Assembly (NCBI RefSeq): GCF_004139715.1
Contig: NZ_CP035544.1
Coordinates: 124,001-188,000, forward strand
Reading direction: 5' to 3'
Length of the DNA stretch: 64,000 bases
Origin: Muriicola soli
GTDB taxonomy: Bacteria; Bacteroidota; Bacteroidia; Flavobacteriales; Flavobacteriaceae
Part shown: positions 46,214 through 55,997 of the stretch, in pieces
Layout: each line of letters starts with the position of its first letter
Numbering within the stretch: the first letter of the stretch is position 1
Made by a program: the position numbers and the translations under genes
The notes under the pieces: model-generated
What the model was told of the DNA's origin: nothing
What the model saw: only the letters and a program-made list of their open reading frames with translations
The model's database searches: none

Positions 46214-49200
46214 TCAATTGAGTTTGTAATGGACTTCTTTATCCTCCAGTGTGGCCAGCAGCTCACTGCTGATCTGAACCTTTTGCTTTCTGCTGAGGAG
46301 CGTTACTTTGATTTCTTCCTGCATTTCGTAAACAGTGAACTGCAGCGGATGTTTCCCTTTGTGGGACCTCAGTGTGTCCTTCAGGTCCAGTATTTTATTT
46401 TCCTGTAGCTGGTCAATATCGAGTTTAATGGTGAGTTTTCGTGCGTAATTCTCCATCACATCCTGCAACAGCATAAACTGGTTAAATTGCATCCTGGGAC
46501 CTCCCTTTTTCCCTGTCTCCCGGTTTACCCAACCTTCCCTGATAAATACTTTTATAAAGACGAAGGAATTGATCATCAGAAAATGCCGGAATTTGAGATA
46601 TTCTTCTCCAAAAATTCTGAACTCAAAAGAATCTGTATAATCCTCAAGGGTGAACAAGGCCCATCCTTTCCCATTCCTGGAGATCCGGTGCTGTACATCG
46701 GTGATTACGCCGGCAAAACTCAGTTCCCGGTTGATCTGATCCTCCAGATTGTGAAAGAAGGATACGTTGGCATTGGCAAAAGCATTGATCTCCGCCTTAA
46801 AATCATCAAGGGGATGCCCTGAAATATAAATCCCAACAACTTCCTTTTCCCTTCGCAGTTTTTCCATGGTTCCCCATTCCACACAGGGAGGGACTTCCGG
46901 TTCGGGTATCTGTACCTCGCTGGCCTCGCCAAACAGACTCACCTGAGCAGAATTTTCATTTTCCTGGAATTTGGCACCATATCGGATTACCTTTTCCAAA
47001 AACGTAACCCCCTCACCTTCCAAATGAAAATACTGGGCCCTGTGGGTGTCTCCGAAGGAATCAAAACCTCCGGCAAGGGCGAGATTTTCAAATGCTTTCT
47101 TGTTCGCAGCCCTGAGATCGATTCGTTTGGCCAGATCAAAAACAGATTTAAAGGAACCATTCGCTTTTCGTTCTTCTACTATGGTTTTTACCGCAGATTG
47201 TCCCACACCTTTTATCGCCCCCATACCAAAACGCACCGCTCCTTCTTTATTTACGGCGAATTTGTAATAAGATTCGTTGACATCAGGACCCAATACTTCT
47301 AGCCCCATCCGCTTACATTCTTCCATAAAGAATGTTACCTGTTTAATGTCATTCATGTTGTTAGACAAGACGGCAGCCATGTATTCAGCAGGGTAGTGGG
47401 CCTTCAGGTATGCCGTCTGGTAGGCGATATAGGCATAACAGGTAGAATGACTTTTATTAAAGGCATAGGAGGCAAAGGCTTCCCAGTCTTTCCATATCTT
47501 CTCAAGGATTTCCCTGGGATGACCCTTCTTTTCCCCACCGTCGAGGAATTGGGGTTTTAGCTTTTGTAGCAGGGCAAAGATCTTCTTCCCCATGGCCTTT
47601 CTCAGGATATCGGCTTCACCTTTGGAAAAACCGGCGAGTTTCTGTGACAATAGCATCACCTGTTCCTGGTAAACTGTGATCCCATAAGTGTCTTTCAGGA
47701 ATTCCTTCATTTCAGGAAGGTCATACGATATCTCTTCCTGACCGTGCTTACGTGCGATAAAACTGGGTATGTACTCCATTGGCCCCGGTCTGTAAAGGGC
47801 GTTCATCGCAATCAGGTCATCAAAAACAGAAGGCTTTAGTTCTTTGAGATGTTTTTGCATCCCAGGGGATTCGTACTGGAAAATCCCAACGGTGTCCCCT
47901 CTTTGGAAAAGTTCATAGGTCTTTTCATCGTCCAGTGGAAAATCGTCAGGGACCAGGTCTATTCCGTGCTTTGCGCTTACTATTTTTACGGTGTCCTTGA
48001 TTAAAGTCAGGGTTTTCAACCCCAGGAAGTCCATTTTTAACAGTCCCGCACTTTCCACGACCGAATTGTCGAACTGGGTTACGTAAAGATCAGAATCCTT
48101 CGCCGTCGCTACAGGAACAAAATTGGTGATATCGTCTGGGGTAATGATTACTCCACAGGCATGAATTCCTGTATTTCGCAAAGACCCTTCTAAGACCCTG
48201 GCCATATTTACCGTCTGCGCCTCCAGGTCATCACCTTCGGAAATATTCAGCAGCTGATGCACTTTTTCAAGATCATCCTGTCTGAATTTCTTGCGAAGTT
48301 CTTCTTCAGGAACCTGGAAGATCTTCCCGAGTTTACCCATGGTCGGAATCAGCTTGGCAATCCGGTCTGCATCGGGAAGTGGCAGGTCTAATACCCTGGC
48401 CGTATCCCGAATGGAGGATTTAGCTGCCATGGTACCGTAGGTAATAATCTGGGCAACCTGATTGGCTCCGTATTTTTCAATGACATAGTCCATGACCTTT
48501 CCCCTGCCTTCATCGTCAAAGTCGATATCAATATCGGGCATAGATACCCTGTCCGGATTGAGGAATCGCTCAAAAAGCAGATTGTATTTCAGCGGATCAA
48601 TGTTGGTAATTTTCAGACAGTAAGCCACCACTGAGCCTGCGGCAGACCCTCTTCCGGGACCCACAGAAACACCCATGTTACGAGCTTCCCGGATAAAATC
48701 TTCTACGATCAGAAAGTATCCCGGATATCCCGAATTCTCTATGGTCTTGAGTTCAAAGTTGATCCGCTCCTCGATCTCAGGAGATAATTCTGTATAACGC
48801 TCCCTGGCCCCTTCATAGGTAAGATGTTTTAAATAGGCATTTTCACCCCTGGTGCCTCCATCTGATTTATCTTCCTGTACTTTAAATTTCTCGGGGATTT
48901 CGAACTGCGGCAGTAACACCTCCCTGGCTAATTCATAGGGTTCAATTTTGGATATTACTTCCTCAATGTTCAGTATAGCCTCAGGTATGTCTTTGAAAAG
49001 CGACTTCATCTCCTCGGTGGATTTGAAGTAATATTCCTGATTGGGCAGGCCGTAGCGGTAACCTCTTCCGCGGCCTATTGGCGTAGCTTGTTTTTCCCCA
49101 TCCTTTACACAAAGCAAGATATCATGCGCTTCGGCGTCCTCTTTTTTACAGTAGTAGGTGTTGTTAGACGCCACTACCTTAATCCCCAATTTCCGGGCCA

Positions 49201-50596
49201 TGGCCAACAGAACCGGGTTAGCCCTGTTTTCATCCTCCTGCTCATGGCGCATCAATTCCACATAGAGATCTTCCCCGAAAATGGATTGCCACCAAATCAA
49301 GGCTTCCTCTGCCTGCTTTTCTCCGGTATTCAGGATTTTTGAAGCAATTTCACCATAAAGGTTTCCTGTAAGGACAATAAGGTCATCTTTGTATTGTTCA
49401 ACGATCTTTCGGTCTATCCTGGGGACGTAATAGAAACCATCCGTGTATGCCAAGGATGCCATCTTCGCCAGATTGTGGTACCCATTTTTATTCTTTGCGA
49501 GGAAAACCATCTGGTATCCATAGTCCTTCTGGTTTTTGTTATTGTGATCCTCACAAACGAAGAACTCGCATCCTAAAATGGGAAGAATGGGTTGTTCGTC
49601 AAATTCTTCTCCTGCCTCTTTGGCTTTGGCTTCCCGATTTTTAACTCCGGCGTTATGGGCTTTTACTTCCTTTACAAAATGGAAGGCACCCATCATATTG
49701 GCATGGTCAGTTAGCGCCACAGCAGGCATTTTCTGGCTGGCGGTGATGGCAACCAAATCCTTGATTTTGATTGTGGATTGCAGTACGGAAAACTGGGAAT
49801 GATTATGCAGGTGAACAAAAGGAGCGTCTTCCAGACTTTTCAGATTGGCCTTGATCTCTTCTCGGGAGATTTTTGGTTCTGTTTCAGGTTCCTGAGAATT
49901 AAGAGCTGCGGAAGCGGCTTTTAAATTTTTGTGCTTTAAGCCGAGGAGTTCAATTTTATCGGGATTGGCCTCAACAAAGCGGCTGTGATAGTCGGGTTCT
50001 ACCCTGAGTTCCTGAGCCGTGAAGGATTTTATTCGAATAAGCTCAAAGAAACACCGACTCGTCGCTTCAACATCGGCTGCGGCATTATGGGCCTCTGAAA
50101 AGGGCTCCTGAAATAAAAATTCATGTAATTCTGTAAGGGTGGGGAGTTTAAATTTTCCTCCTCTTCCCCCGGGGATCTGGCATAGCTGAGCCGTTTTTTC
50201 GGTACAGGTATCCAGAACGGGTAAATTGAGCAGCTTAGTTTCCATTCCGGCCCTGTGGAATTCGGCTCCCGTGATGTTGATATCAAAACCCACATTTTGC
50301 CCCACGAGAAAGCGAGTTTTCCCAAGAGCTTCATTAAATAAATCCAGTGCATCGGCGAGGGTAATACCTTCTTTTTCTGCCAAAAGTGTAGAGATACCGT
50401 GAATCTGTTCCGCATCAAAAGGAATGTCAAATCCCTCCGGCTTGATGAGAAAGTCCTGCTGCTCCAGCAGATTGCCCATCTCGTCATGGAGTTGCCAGGC
50501 GAGCTGTACACATCTGGGCCAATTGTCCACATCAGTGACAGGAGCATTCCAGCGTTTAGGTAATCCGGTGGTTTCGGTATCAAAAATTAAATACAT
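46214..50596 (-). CDS. dnaE: Replicative DNA polymerase III alpha subunit fused to DnaQ-like exonuclease
   Basis: 1460 residues. Residues 1-~185 are a DEDDh 3'-5' exonuclease (IFDTETTGLP, GQNVGFDINI, AHNAAADVEATSRCFF). Then a complete PHP domain (FVHLHNHSQFSVLQ), the palm with MPDIDIDFDDEG, fingers and beta-binding segment (LSQKLAGFSKGEADILRKAM), and an OB fold (FAGVITDVQHRISRNGKGWA). The fused proofreader is known in Bacteroidota. This is the main replicase; the DnaE at 39332 is the second. Confidence 0.95.
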   Translation of the reverse strand: MYLIFDTETTGLPKRWNAPVTDVDNWPRCVQLAWQLHDEMGNLLEQQDFLIKPEGFDIPFDAEQIHGISTLLAEKEGITLADALDLFNEALGKTRFLVGQNVGFDINITGAEFHRAGMETKLLNLPVLDTCTEKTAQLCQIPGGRGGKFKLPTLTELHEFLFQEPFSEAHNAAADVEATSRCFFELIRIKSFTAQELRVEPDYHSRFVEANPDKIELLGLKHKNLKAASAALNSQEPETEPKISREEIKANLKSLEDAPFVHLHNHSQFSVLQSTIKIKDLVAITASQKMPAVALTDHANMMGAFHFVKEVKAHNAGVKNREAKAKEAGEEFDEQPILPILGCEFFVCEDHNNKNQKDYGYQMVFLAKNKNGYHNLAKMASLAYTDGFYYVPRIDRKIVEQYKDDLIVLTGNLYGEIASKILNTGEKQAEEALIWWQSIFGEDLYVELMRHEQEDENRANPVLLAMARKLGIKVVASNNTYYCKKEDAEAHDILLCVKDGEKQATPIGRGRGYRYGLPNQEYYFKSTEEMKSLFKDIPEAILNIEEVISKIEPYELAREVLLPQFEIPEKFKVQEDKSDGGTRGENAYLKHLTYEGARERYTELSPEIEERINFELKTIENSGYPGYFLIVEDFIREARNMGVSVGPGRGSAAGSVVAYCLKITNIDPLKYNLLFERFLNPDRVSMPDIDIDFDDEGRGKVMDYVIEKYGANQVAQIITYGTMAAKSSIRDTARVLDLPLPDADRIAKLIPTMGKLGKIFQVPEEELRKKFRQDDLEKVHQLLNISEGDDLEAQTVNMARVLEGSLRNTGIHACGVIITPDDITNFVPVATAKDSDLYVTQFDNSVVESAGLLKMDFLGLKTLTLIKDTVKIVSAKHGIDLVPDDFPLDDEKTYELFQRGDTVGIFQYESPGMQKHLKELKPSVFDDLIAMNALYRPGPMEYIPSFIARKHGQEEISYDLPEMKEFLKDTYGITVYQEQVMLLSQKLAGFSKGEADILRKAMGKKIFALLQKLKPQFLDGGEKKGHPREILEKIWKDWEAFASYAFNKSHSTCYAYIAYQTAYLKAHYPAEYMAAVLSNNMNDIKQVTFFMEECKRMGLEVLGPDVNESYYKFAVNKEGAVRFGMGAIKGVGQSAVKTIVEERKANGSFKSVFDLAKRIDLRAANKKAFENLALAGGFDSFGDTHRAQYFHLEGEGVTFLEKVIRYGAKFQENENSAQVSLFGEASEVQIPEPEVPPCVEWGTMEKLRREKEVVGIYISGHPLDDFKAEINAFANANVSFFHNLEDQINRELSFAGVITDVQHRISRNGKGWALFTLEDYTDSFEFRIFGEEYLKFRHFLMINSFVFIKVFIREGWVNRETGKKGGPRMQFNQFMLLQDVMENYARKLTIKLDIDQLQENKILDLKDTLRSHKGKHPLQFTVYEMQEEIKVTLLSRKQKVQISSELLATLEDKEVHYKLN

Positions 50597-50689
50597 AGGG
50601 GTCTTTTAAAGCAGAACACTGAGGGGTTAAAAATATGGATTTAGGAAAGCTAAAAAAAACCTTCTTTTTAAGAGTTATTAACCAAAAAA

Positions 50690-50709
50690 AATCCGGTCAA
50701 AACCGGATT
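50690..50709 (-). terminator. Terminator after the DUF2383 gene
   Basis: AATCCGGT / ACCGGATT, loop of 4, followed by T-run on the minus strand. Confidence 0.85.
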
Positions 50710-50732
50710 CTTCTTTTTCTATGCTCTGTGTT

Positions 50733-51188
50733 TTAGGAGAGTACTTCTTCGTACATTCTGGATGTTTCCAACGCTTTTTCGATATCGTGGCGCTGATTAC
50801 TTAGCAAATCTCTTGTGGAGTTGGGTAAGATCCATTCCTTATTTTCCAATATGTCCTTGTAGGCACTGAGAATCTTTTTCTCTCCACGCTCTACTTCGTC
50901 CAGTAATTTCTCTGTTTCATTCGAGCTAAATGTGGACACAAATTTCATCCAGGCTCTGTGGAATTCTCCTTTAATGCTTCCGCTGTCTTCCGAGAGTTGG
51001 CCATAGGTCAGGATTTCTGATTTTAATTCTTGTCCGAAATTGCACCTTTGATTGGCTTTGTCTTCCAGAAATTTTTTGATGGCCGGATTTTCGACCTTTT
51101 CAGCGGCCAGGGAGTATCCCCGCTTCGCATCATATGTCAGGGTTAATAAATCATTTAGTTTTTGTGAAATCTTTTCTGAATACCTCAT
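50733..51188 (-). CDS. DUF2383/PA2169 family ferritin-like protein
   Basis: 151 residues, all helical. The pattern LNDLLTLTYDAKRGYSLAAEKVENP and later ERGEKKILSAYKDILEN is that of the DUF2383 four-helix proteins, which keep the ferritin-like fold. Its metal-binding status is unclear. Often stress-induced in other bacteria (family knowledge). Monocistronic. Confidence 0.8.
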   Translation of the reverse strand: MRYSEKISQKLNDLLTLTYDAKRGYSLAAEKVENPAIKKFLEDKANQRCNFGQELKSEILTYGQLSEDSGSIKGEFHRAWMKFVSTFSSNETEKLLDEVERGEKKILSAYKDILENKEWILPNSTRDLLSNQRHDIEKALETSRMYEEVLS

Positions 51189-51368
51189 TAATCAATCTTC
51201 ATTTTAAAATTATTACGTTGTTGGCTTTCAACAACTGTATATAAGATACAAGAATATCTCGCTTATGCAAGTAAACACGGGACTTTATAATGGTTTTAAC
51301 GAATTTTCATAAGAAGTGTTAAAAGCTTAAACAGGAGATTAATTCGATAAAAACAGACTTATAGATGA

Positions 51369-51398
51369 TTGTAGAATAAATGATAAAGTGTATATTTG
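51369..51398 (+). promoter_or_regulatory. Promoter for rpsP-rimM
   Basis: TTG (51369-51371), 19 nt, TATATTTG (51391-51398): an exact -33/-7 pair. A leader of about 65 nt holds a small hairpin AGGGT-CGGGT-ACCCT (51438-51452) ending 16 nt before the ATG. Confidence 0.75.
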
Positions 51399-51468
51399 CA
51401 CGCTATTTCCAAAGAGGAAGAGTAGAATTAATAACCGAGGGTCGGGTACCCTGCAAAATTAATGTGAT

Positions 51469-52176
51469 ATGCCAGTTAGAATTAGACTTCAAAGACACGG
51501 AAAAAAAGGTAAGCCATTTTATTGGATCGTAGCTGCTGATGGCCGTGCAAAAAGAGATGGGAAATTCCTTGAAAAATTAGGGATCTACAATCCGAATACC
51601 AATCCTGCAACTATTGAAGTAAACGTCGATAACTCTGTTGAGTGGTTGAATAATGGGGCACAGCCTTCAGAAACCGCAAGACGTATTTTATCATATAAAG
51701 GAGTTCTTTTAAAGCACCATCTCATGGCAGGCGTGCGAAAAGGAGCCCATACAGAGGAAGAAGCCGAAAAGAAATTTCAGGCATGGCTGGATGAAAAATC
51801 AAAGGCTGTTGCCAAGAAGGAGGAGAACCTGAGCAAAGCTCAGCAGGAAGCAAGAAAGAAAGCGCTGGAAGCAGAAAGAGAAGTTTCTGAGAAAAGAGCT
51901 CAGGCTGCTGCAGAAGCCGAACTTCCCGAAACTCCCGAGGCAGTATCTGCTGAGGAAGAAGTGGAAGCTCTTGATGCAGCCCCTGAACCTCAGGAATCTG
52001 TAGCTCAGGAAGCGGAGGCAGAAACGGCTGCCCCTGCTGAAGAGGCTGCTCCCGAAGCTAAAGCTGAAGAAGCTGCCCCGGCCGAAGAAGTTGCACCTGA
52101 AGCAAAAGCAGAAGCTGCCCCGGCCGAAGAGGCCCCTGCAAAAGAAGATCCTAAACCTGCTGCAGATAAGGAGTAA
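51469..52176 (+). CDS. rpsP: 30S ribosomal protein S16 with acidic Ala/Glu tail
   Basis: 235 residues, against ~80-90 for the classic S16. The S16 core (PVRIRLQRHGKKGKPFYWIV, PSETARRILSYKGVLLKHH) covers residues 2-85. After it comes a charged coiled region and from ~160 a low-complexity acidic tail with repeats such as AEEAAPEAKAEEAAPAEE. Similar long tails are known in Bacteroidota. Stop overlaps or nearly touches rimM. Confidence 0.95.
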   Translation: MPVRIRLQRHGKKGKPFYWIVAADGRAKRDGKFLEKLGIYNPNTNPATIEVNVDNSVEWLNNGAQPSETARRILSYKGVLLKHHLMAGVRKGAHTEEEAEKKFQAWLDEKSKAVAKKEENLSKAQQEARKKALEAEREVSEKRAQAAAEAELPETPEAVSAEEEVEALDAAPEPQESVAQEAEAETAAPAEEAAPEAKAEEAAPAEEVAPEAKAEAAPAEEAPAKEDPKPAADKE

Positions 52177-52721
52177 TGGGATATCGATCGATGCGAAAGG
52201 AAGAATGCTTCTACCTGGGCAAGATCGTTTCTAAATACAGCTTTAAAGGGGAGGTGCTCATTAAACTAGACACCGACGAACCTGAATTATACGATAATCT
52301 GGAATCAGTATTTATTTCCCTCGGAAATAATCTGGTTCCTTTTTTTATTCAACACTGTCAACTTCACAGATCCAGCCTTTTACGGGTGAGGTTTGAAGAA
52401 GTAAAGGAAGAGGCCGATGCAGATCGAATCCTGGGATCGGAAATTTACCTTCCCCTTGAATTCCTTCCCAAACTCAGTGGAAATAAATTCTATTACCACG
52501 AGGTCATAGGTTTTACCCTCATGGACAAGAACTATGGGGACATAGGTACTCTGATCTCTGTCAACGACTCGGCTTCCCAGGCGCTCTTTGTTGCTGAAAA
52601 ACAGGGGAAACAACTTTTAATTCCCATCAATGATGATATAATCACCAGGATAGACCGGGATAACAAGACCATCTTTGTTGAAACTCCTGAAGGACTGGTA
52701 TCCCTTTATCTAAACGATTAG
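52176..52721 (+). CDS. rimM: Ribosome maturation factor RimM
   Basis: Assists 30S assembly by binding S19. 181 residues from ATG 52176 (overlapping the rpsP stop by one base); the ATG at 52191 (MRKEECFYLGKIVSKYSFKG) matches the family N-terminus better. RimM N-domain, then the PRC-barrel part with YYHEVIGFTLMDKNYGDIGT and the final DIITRIDRDNKTIFVETPEGL. Confidence 0.94.
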   Translation: MGYRSMRKEECFYLGKIVSKYSFKGEVLIKLDTDEPELYDNLESVFISLGNNLVPFFIQHCQLHRSSLLRVRFEEVKEEADADRILGSEIYLPLEFLPKLSGNKFYYHEVIGFTLMDKNYGDIGTLISVNDSASQALFVAEKQGKQLLIPINDDIITRIDRDNKTIFVETPEGLVSLYLND

Positions 52722-52755
52722 CAGATAGGCCACTTTAAAACCAGACTCACGCCCC

Positions 52756-53469
52756 TTGAGAAAGCCGTTTCGATTTAAGCAATTTGAGGTTCACCAGGAT
52801 CGTTGTGCCATGAAAGTGGGTACAGACGGGGTACTTTTAGGAGCCTGGACTCCTTTGGATAGGCAGCCAAAAAATATACTAGACATAGGCGCAGGTACCG
52901 GACTGATTGCCCTGATGCTGGCTCAGCGAAGCCTTGCCGAAACTATAGATGCCATTGAAATTGAAGAGGCAGCCTATGAGCAGTGTGTTGAAAATTTTGA
53001 GGCGTCGCCATGGGCAGACCGACTGTTTTGTTATCACGCAGGCCTGGATGAAATGGCTGAGGAATTGGAAGACCCTTATGAGCTCATTGTCTCTAACCCG
53101 CCTTTTTATAAAAGCGGTAGTGAAAGCGGGGATAAAGCCAGGGACCGCGCCAGGCAGAACAGTGCTCTTCCTTTCGGAGAATTACTTTTCTACGTTGATC
53201 AACTCCTGTCTCCAAATGGTTTTTTCTGCAGTATTATCCCATGTCAGGAAGAAGCGGGCTTTCTCGATTTGGCAAGGGGTTTCAATCTGTATCCTTTTAA
53301 AATTACCCGGGTAAAGGGAAACTTTGAATCAGAGGTAAAAAGGAGTTTACTGGTTTTTTCCAGGACTAATCAAGCCTGTGAAGAAGAGCTACTGGTAATC
53401 GAAAAACAAAGGCATGTATATACGGAAGCCTACAAGGAGTTGTGCCGTGATTTTTACCTGAAATTGTGA
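52756..53469 (+). CDS. tRNA1(Val) (adenine-N6)-methyltransferase TrmN6-like
   Basis: 237 residues, starting at a TTG codon (52756) preceding KPFRFKQFEVHQDRCAMKVG, the family N-terminus. SAM motif DIGAGTG (43-49) and the catalytic N-P-P-F at residues 114-117, the N6-adenine motif. Modifies A37 of tRNA-Val in E. coli. Follows rimM by 34 bp; likely the same transcript. Confidence 0.88.
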   Translation: MRKPFRFKQFEVHQDRCAMKVGTDGVLLGAWTPLDRQPKNILDIGAGTGLIALMLAQRSLAETIDAIEIEEAAYEQCVENFEASPWADRLFCYHAGLDEMAEELEDPYELIVSNPPFYKSGSESGDKARDRARQNSALPFGELLFYVDQLLSPNGFFCSIIPCQEEAGFLDLARGFNLYPFKITRVKGNFESEVKRSLLVFSRTNQACEEELLVIEKQRHVYTEAYKELCRDFYLKL

Positions 53470-53629
53470 GATATCAGTCCATCTGGCCTGTCTACCTTAC
53501 AACACTACATGAAGTTCCCAGATGGCGCTTCTCTATCTTTCGGGTCTTTTTTCCTCTAGCCTGAGCATTGGACGCAGCTGTTTATCAAAAAGAAATCCAT
53601 ATTTTTAAAAAGAACAAACAAGACCAGCT

Positions 53630-54733
53630 TTGATTCCAAAATTCTTTATCGATCCGGATATTGCCAGGGCAAGTACATTGCCTTCTTCTTTCTATCGTGA
53701 TCCAAAGGTTTTTAAAGCCCTCAAGGAAGCCGTATTTTATTCTTCCTGGCAGTGGGTGGGGGACCAATTTGCCCTAGAGAAAAAAGGCTCGGTCTCACCA
53801 TTTATACTCCTGCCCGATTTCCTGGATGAACCTATGCTTCTTTCAAAAGACAAAAAAGAGCAGCTGAATTGCCTCAGCAATGTTTGCACACACAGAGGTA
53901 ATATTGTCGTTGGAGTAGCGGGTCATCACAATAAATTAAGTTGCCCTTATCACGGAAGAAGGTTTGGCCTGGATGGTAAATTTGAATTTATGCCGGAGTT
54001 TAAAGAGGCTGTCGATTTTCCGAGAAGTTGTGATAATTTACCTTCCTTCCCTTTAAAGAAGTGGGGCCCATTTCTCTTTGCCGGTTTAAGTCCAATTTTC
54101 GACTTTCAGAAGGTGATCGATTTTATGGATAAACGCATAGGTTTTTTGCCCCTCGTTAATTTTGCCAGGGCAAAAGAACTCGATAAAGACTACGAGATTA
54201 AAGCACATTGGGCGCTTTATTGTGACAATTATCTGGAAGGATTCCACATCCCTTTTGTTCATAATGATCTTAATGACGTACTGGATTACGGCAATTACGA
54301 AACTGTTCTTTCTGAATTCTGCAATTTACAAATAGGTTATGCAGAAGGCACCGATGAAGTTTTTGAACTGCCCGAAGACCATATTGATTTTGGGAAAGAT
54401 GTTGCAGCCTACTATTTCTGGGTCTTTCCCAATATGATGTTTAATTTCTATCCCTGGGGCGTATCGGTCAACATCGTTCAGCCTCTCGAGATTTCCAGGA
54501 CAAAAGTTTCCTTTATTTCTTATGTATATAACGCTTCTAAACTAAATAAAGGAGCCGGTACGGGTCTTCATAAGGTTGAGATGGAAGATGAAGCCGTTGT
54601 TGAAAGTGTGAATAGGGGTATCCGATCCAAATATTATCAGGCTGGTAGATTTTCCCCAACCCGGGAAAAAGGAGTTCATCATTTCCACACTCTGCTGGCC
54701 AGGTTCCTCAATGGAGAAGTTGAATCCCAATAA
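53630..54733 (+). CDS. Rieske-type ring-hydroxylating oxygenase alpha subunit
   Basis: 367 residues from a TTG start. The [2Fe-2S] ligands are CTH (C86, H88) and CPYH (C105, H108). The mononuclear iron site has the D-x-x-H-x4-H pattern in CDNYLEGFHIPFVH. Relatives include choline/glycine betaine monooxygenases and aromatic dioxygenases. Substrate is unknown and no beta subunit or reductase adjoins it. Confidence 0.85.
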   Translation: MIPKFFIDPDIARASTLPSSFYRDPKVFKALKEAVFYSSWQWVGDQFALEKKGSVSPFILLPDFLDEPMLLSKDKKEQLNCLSNVCTHRGNIVVGVAGHHNKLSCPYHGRRFGLDGKFEFMPEFKEAVDFPRSCDNLPSFPLKKWGPFLFAGLSPIFDFQKVIDFMDKRIGFLPLVNFARAKELDKDYEIKAHWALYCDNYLEGFHIPFVHNDLNDVLDYGNYETVLSEFCNLQIGYAEGTDEVFELPEDHIDFGKDVAAYYFWVFPNMMFNFYPWGVSVNIVQPLEISRTKVSFISYVYNASKLNKGAGTGLHKVEMEDEAVVESVNRGIRSKYYQAGRFSPTREKGVHHFHTLLARFLNGEVESQ

Positions 54734-54811
54734 GGGAAATCTTCCTAATATCTATTTTCTTGCATTGGTTTGTTATCCCACATGTAATACCTTTGGAAAA
54801 ACTTTTATCCT

Positions 54812-55990
54812 ATGAGGCCCGATCTTTTTGAAGCCCCCGATTATTACCAATTAGATGACCTATTGACAGAAGAACATCTTTTGGTGCGCGATGCTGCCCG
54901 GCAGTGGGTAAAACGCGATGTGTCTCCTATCATCGAAGATTATGCTCAGAAAGCTGAGTTTCCAAAGCAAATCCTGAAGGGATTGGCTGAGATCGGTGCA
55001 TTCGGACCTTATATTCCCGAAGAATACGGAGGTGCAGGTTTAGATCAGATCAGTTACGGTCTTATTATGCAGGAGATTGAACGAGGAGATAGCGGGGTCA
55101 GGTCCACGGCCTCGGTACAATCCTCCCTGGTGATGTATCCCATCTTTGCATACGGATCGGAAGAACAAAGGAAAAAATTTCTGCCCAAGCTGGCCACTGG
55201 TGAACTTATGGGATGCTTTGGCCTTACAGAACCGGATCACGGCTCAAATCCCGGTGGAATGACCACCAATTTTAAGGATAAAGGGGATCACTATTTACTC
55301 AATGGTGCCAAGCTTTGGATTTCTAATTCTCCCTTTGCCGACATCGCCATCGTATGGGCAAAAAATGAAGAAGGACGTATTCACGGCCTGATCGTCGAAA
55401 GGGGTATGGAAGGATTTTCCACTCCCGAAACCCACAATAAATGGTCTTTGAGGGCTTCTGCTACAGGGGAACTTATTTTTGACGATGTAAAGGTTCCCAA
55501 AGAGAACTTGTTACCCGGCAAAAATGGATTGGGCGCCCCGCTGGGATGCCTCGACTCTGCCCGATACGGGATCGCTTGGGGAGCAATAGGAGCAGCTATG
55601 GATTGTTATGATACCGCCCTGAGATACGCCAAGGAAAGAGTGCAGTTCGGAAAACCTATTGCGGCAACTCAACTGCAGCAAAAGAAATTAGCCGAAATGG
55701 TCACAGAGATCACAAAAGCTCAATTGCTTGCCTATCGTCTGGGTCAGTTAAAGAATGAAGGCAAAGCGACTACTGCCCAAATTTCAATGGCAAAAAGGAA
55801 TAATGTTGAAATGGCGATTAAAATTGCCAGGGAAGCCCGGCAGATACTAGGAGGCATGGGGATAACGGGTGAATATCCTATTATGCGGCATATGATGAAC
55901 CTTGAATCTGTACTTACATACGAGGGTACTCATGATATTCACCTCCTGATTACAGGGGCGGATATTACAGGCCATCAGGCCTTCAAATAA
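54812..55990 (+). CDS. Glutaryl-CoA dehydrogenase (acyl-CoA dehydrogenase family)
   Basis: FAD enzyme, 392 residues. The signature RSTASVQSSLVMYPI and FGLTEPDHGSNPGGM are typical for GcdH, and the catalytic Glu lies in TYEGTHDIHLL. Converts glutaryl-CoA to crotonyl-CoA in lysine/tryptophan degradation. Follows the Rieske gene by 78 bp. Confidence 0.9.
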   Translation: MRPDLFEAPDYYQLDDLLTEEHLLVRDAARQWVKRDVSPIIEDYAQKAEFPKQILKGLAEIGAFGPYIPEEYGGAGLDQISYGLIMQEIERGDSGVRSTASVQSSLVMYPIFAYGSEEQRKKFLPKLATGELMGCFGLTEPDHGSNPGGMTTNFKDKGDHYLLNGAKLWISNSPFADIAIVWAKNEEGRIHGLIVERGMEGFSTPETHNKWSLRASATGELIFDDVKVPKENLLPGKNGLGAPLGCLDSARYGIAWGAIGAAMDCYDTALRYAKERVQFGKPIAATQLQQKKLAEMVTEITKAQLLAYRLGQLKNEGKATTAQISMAKRNNVEMAIKIAREARQILGGMGITGEYPIMRHMMNLESVLTYEGTHDIHLLITGADITGHQAFK

Positions 55991-55997
55991 ATTCGGT

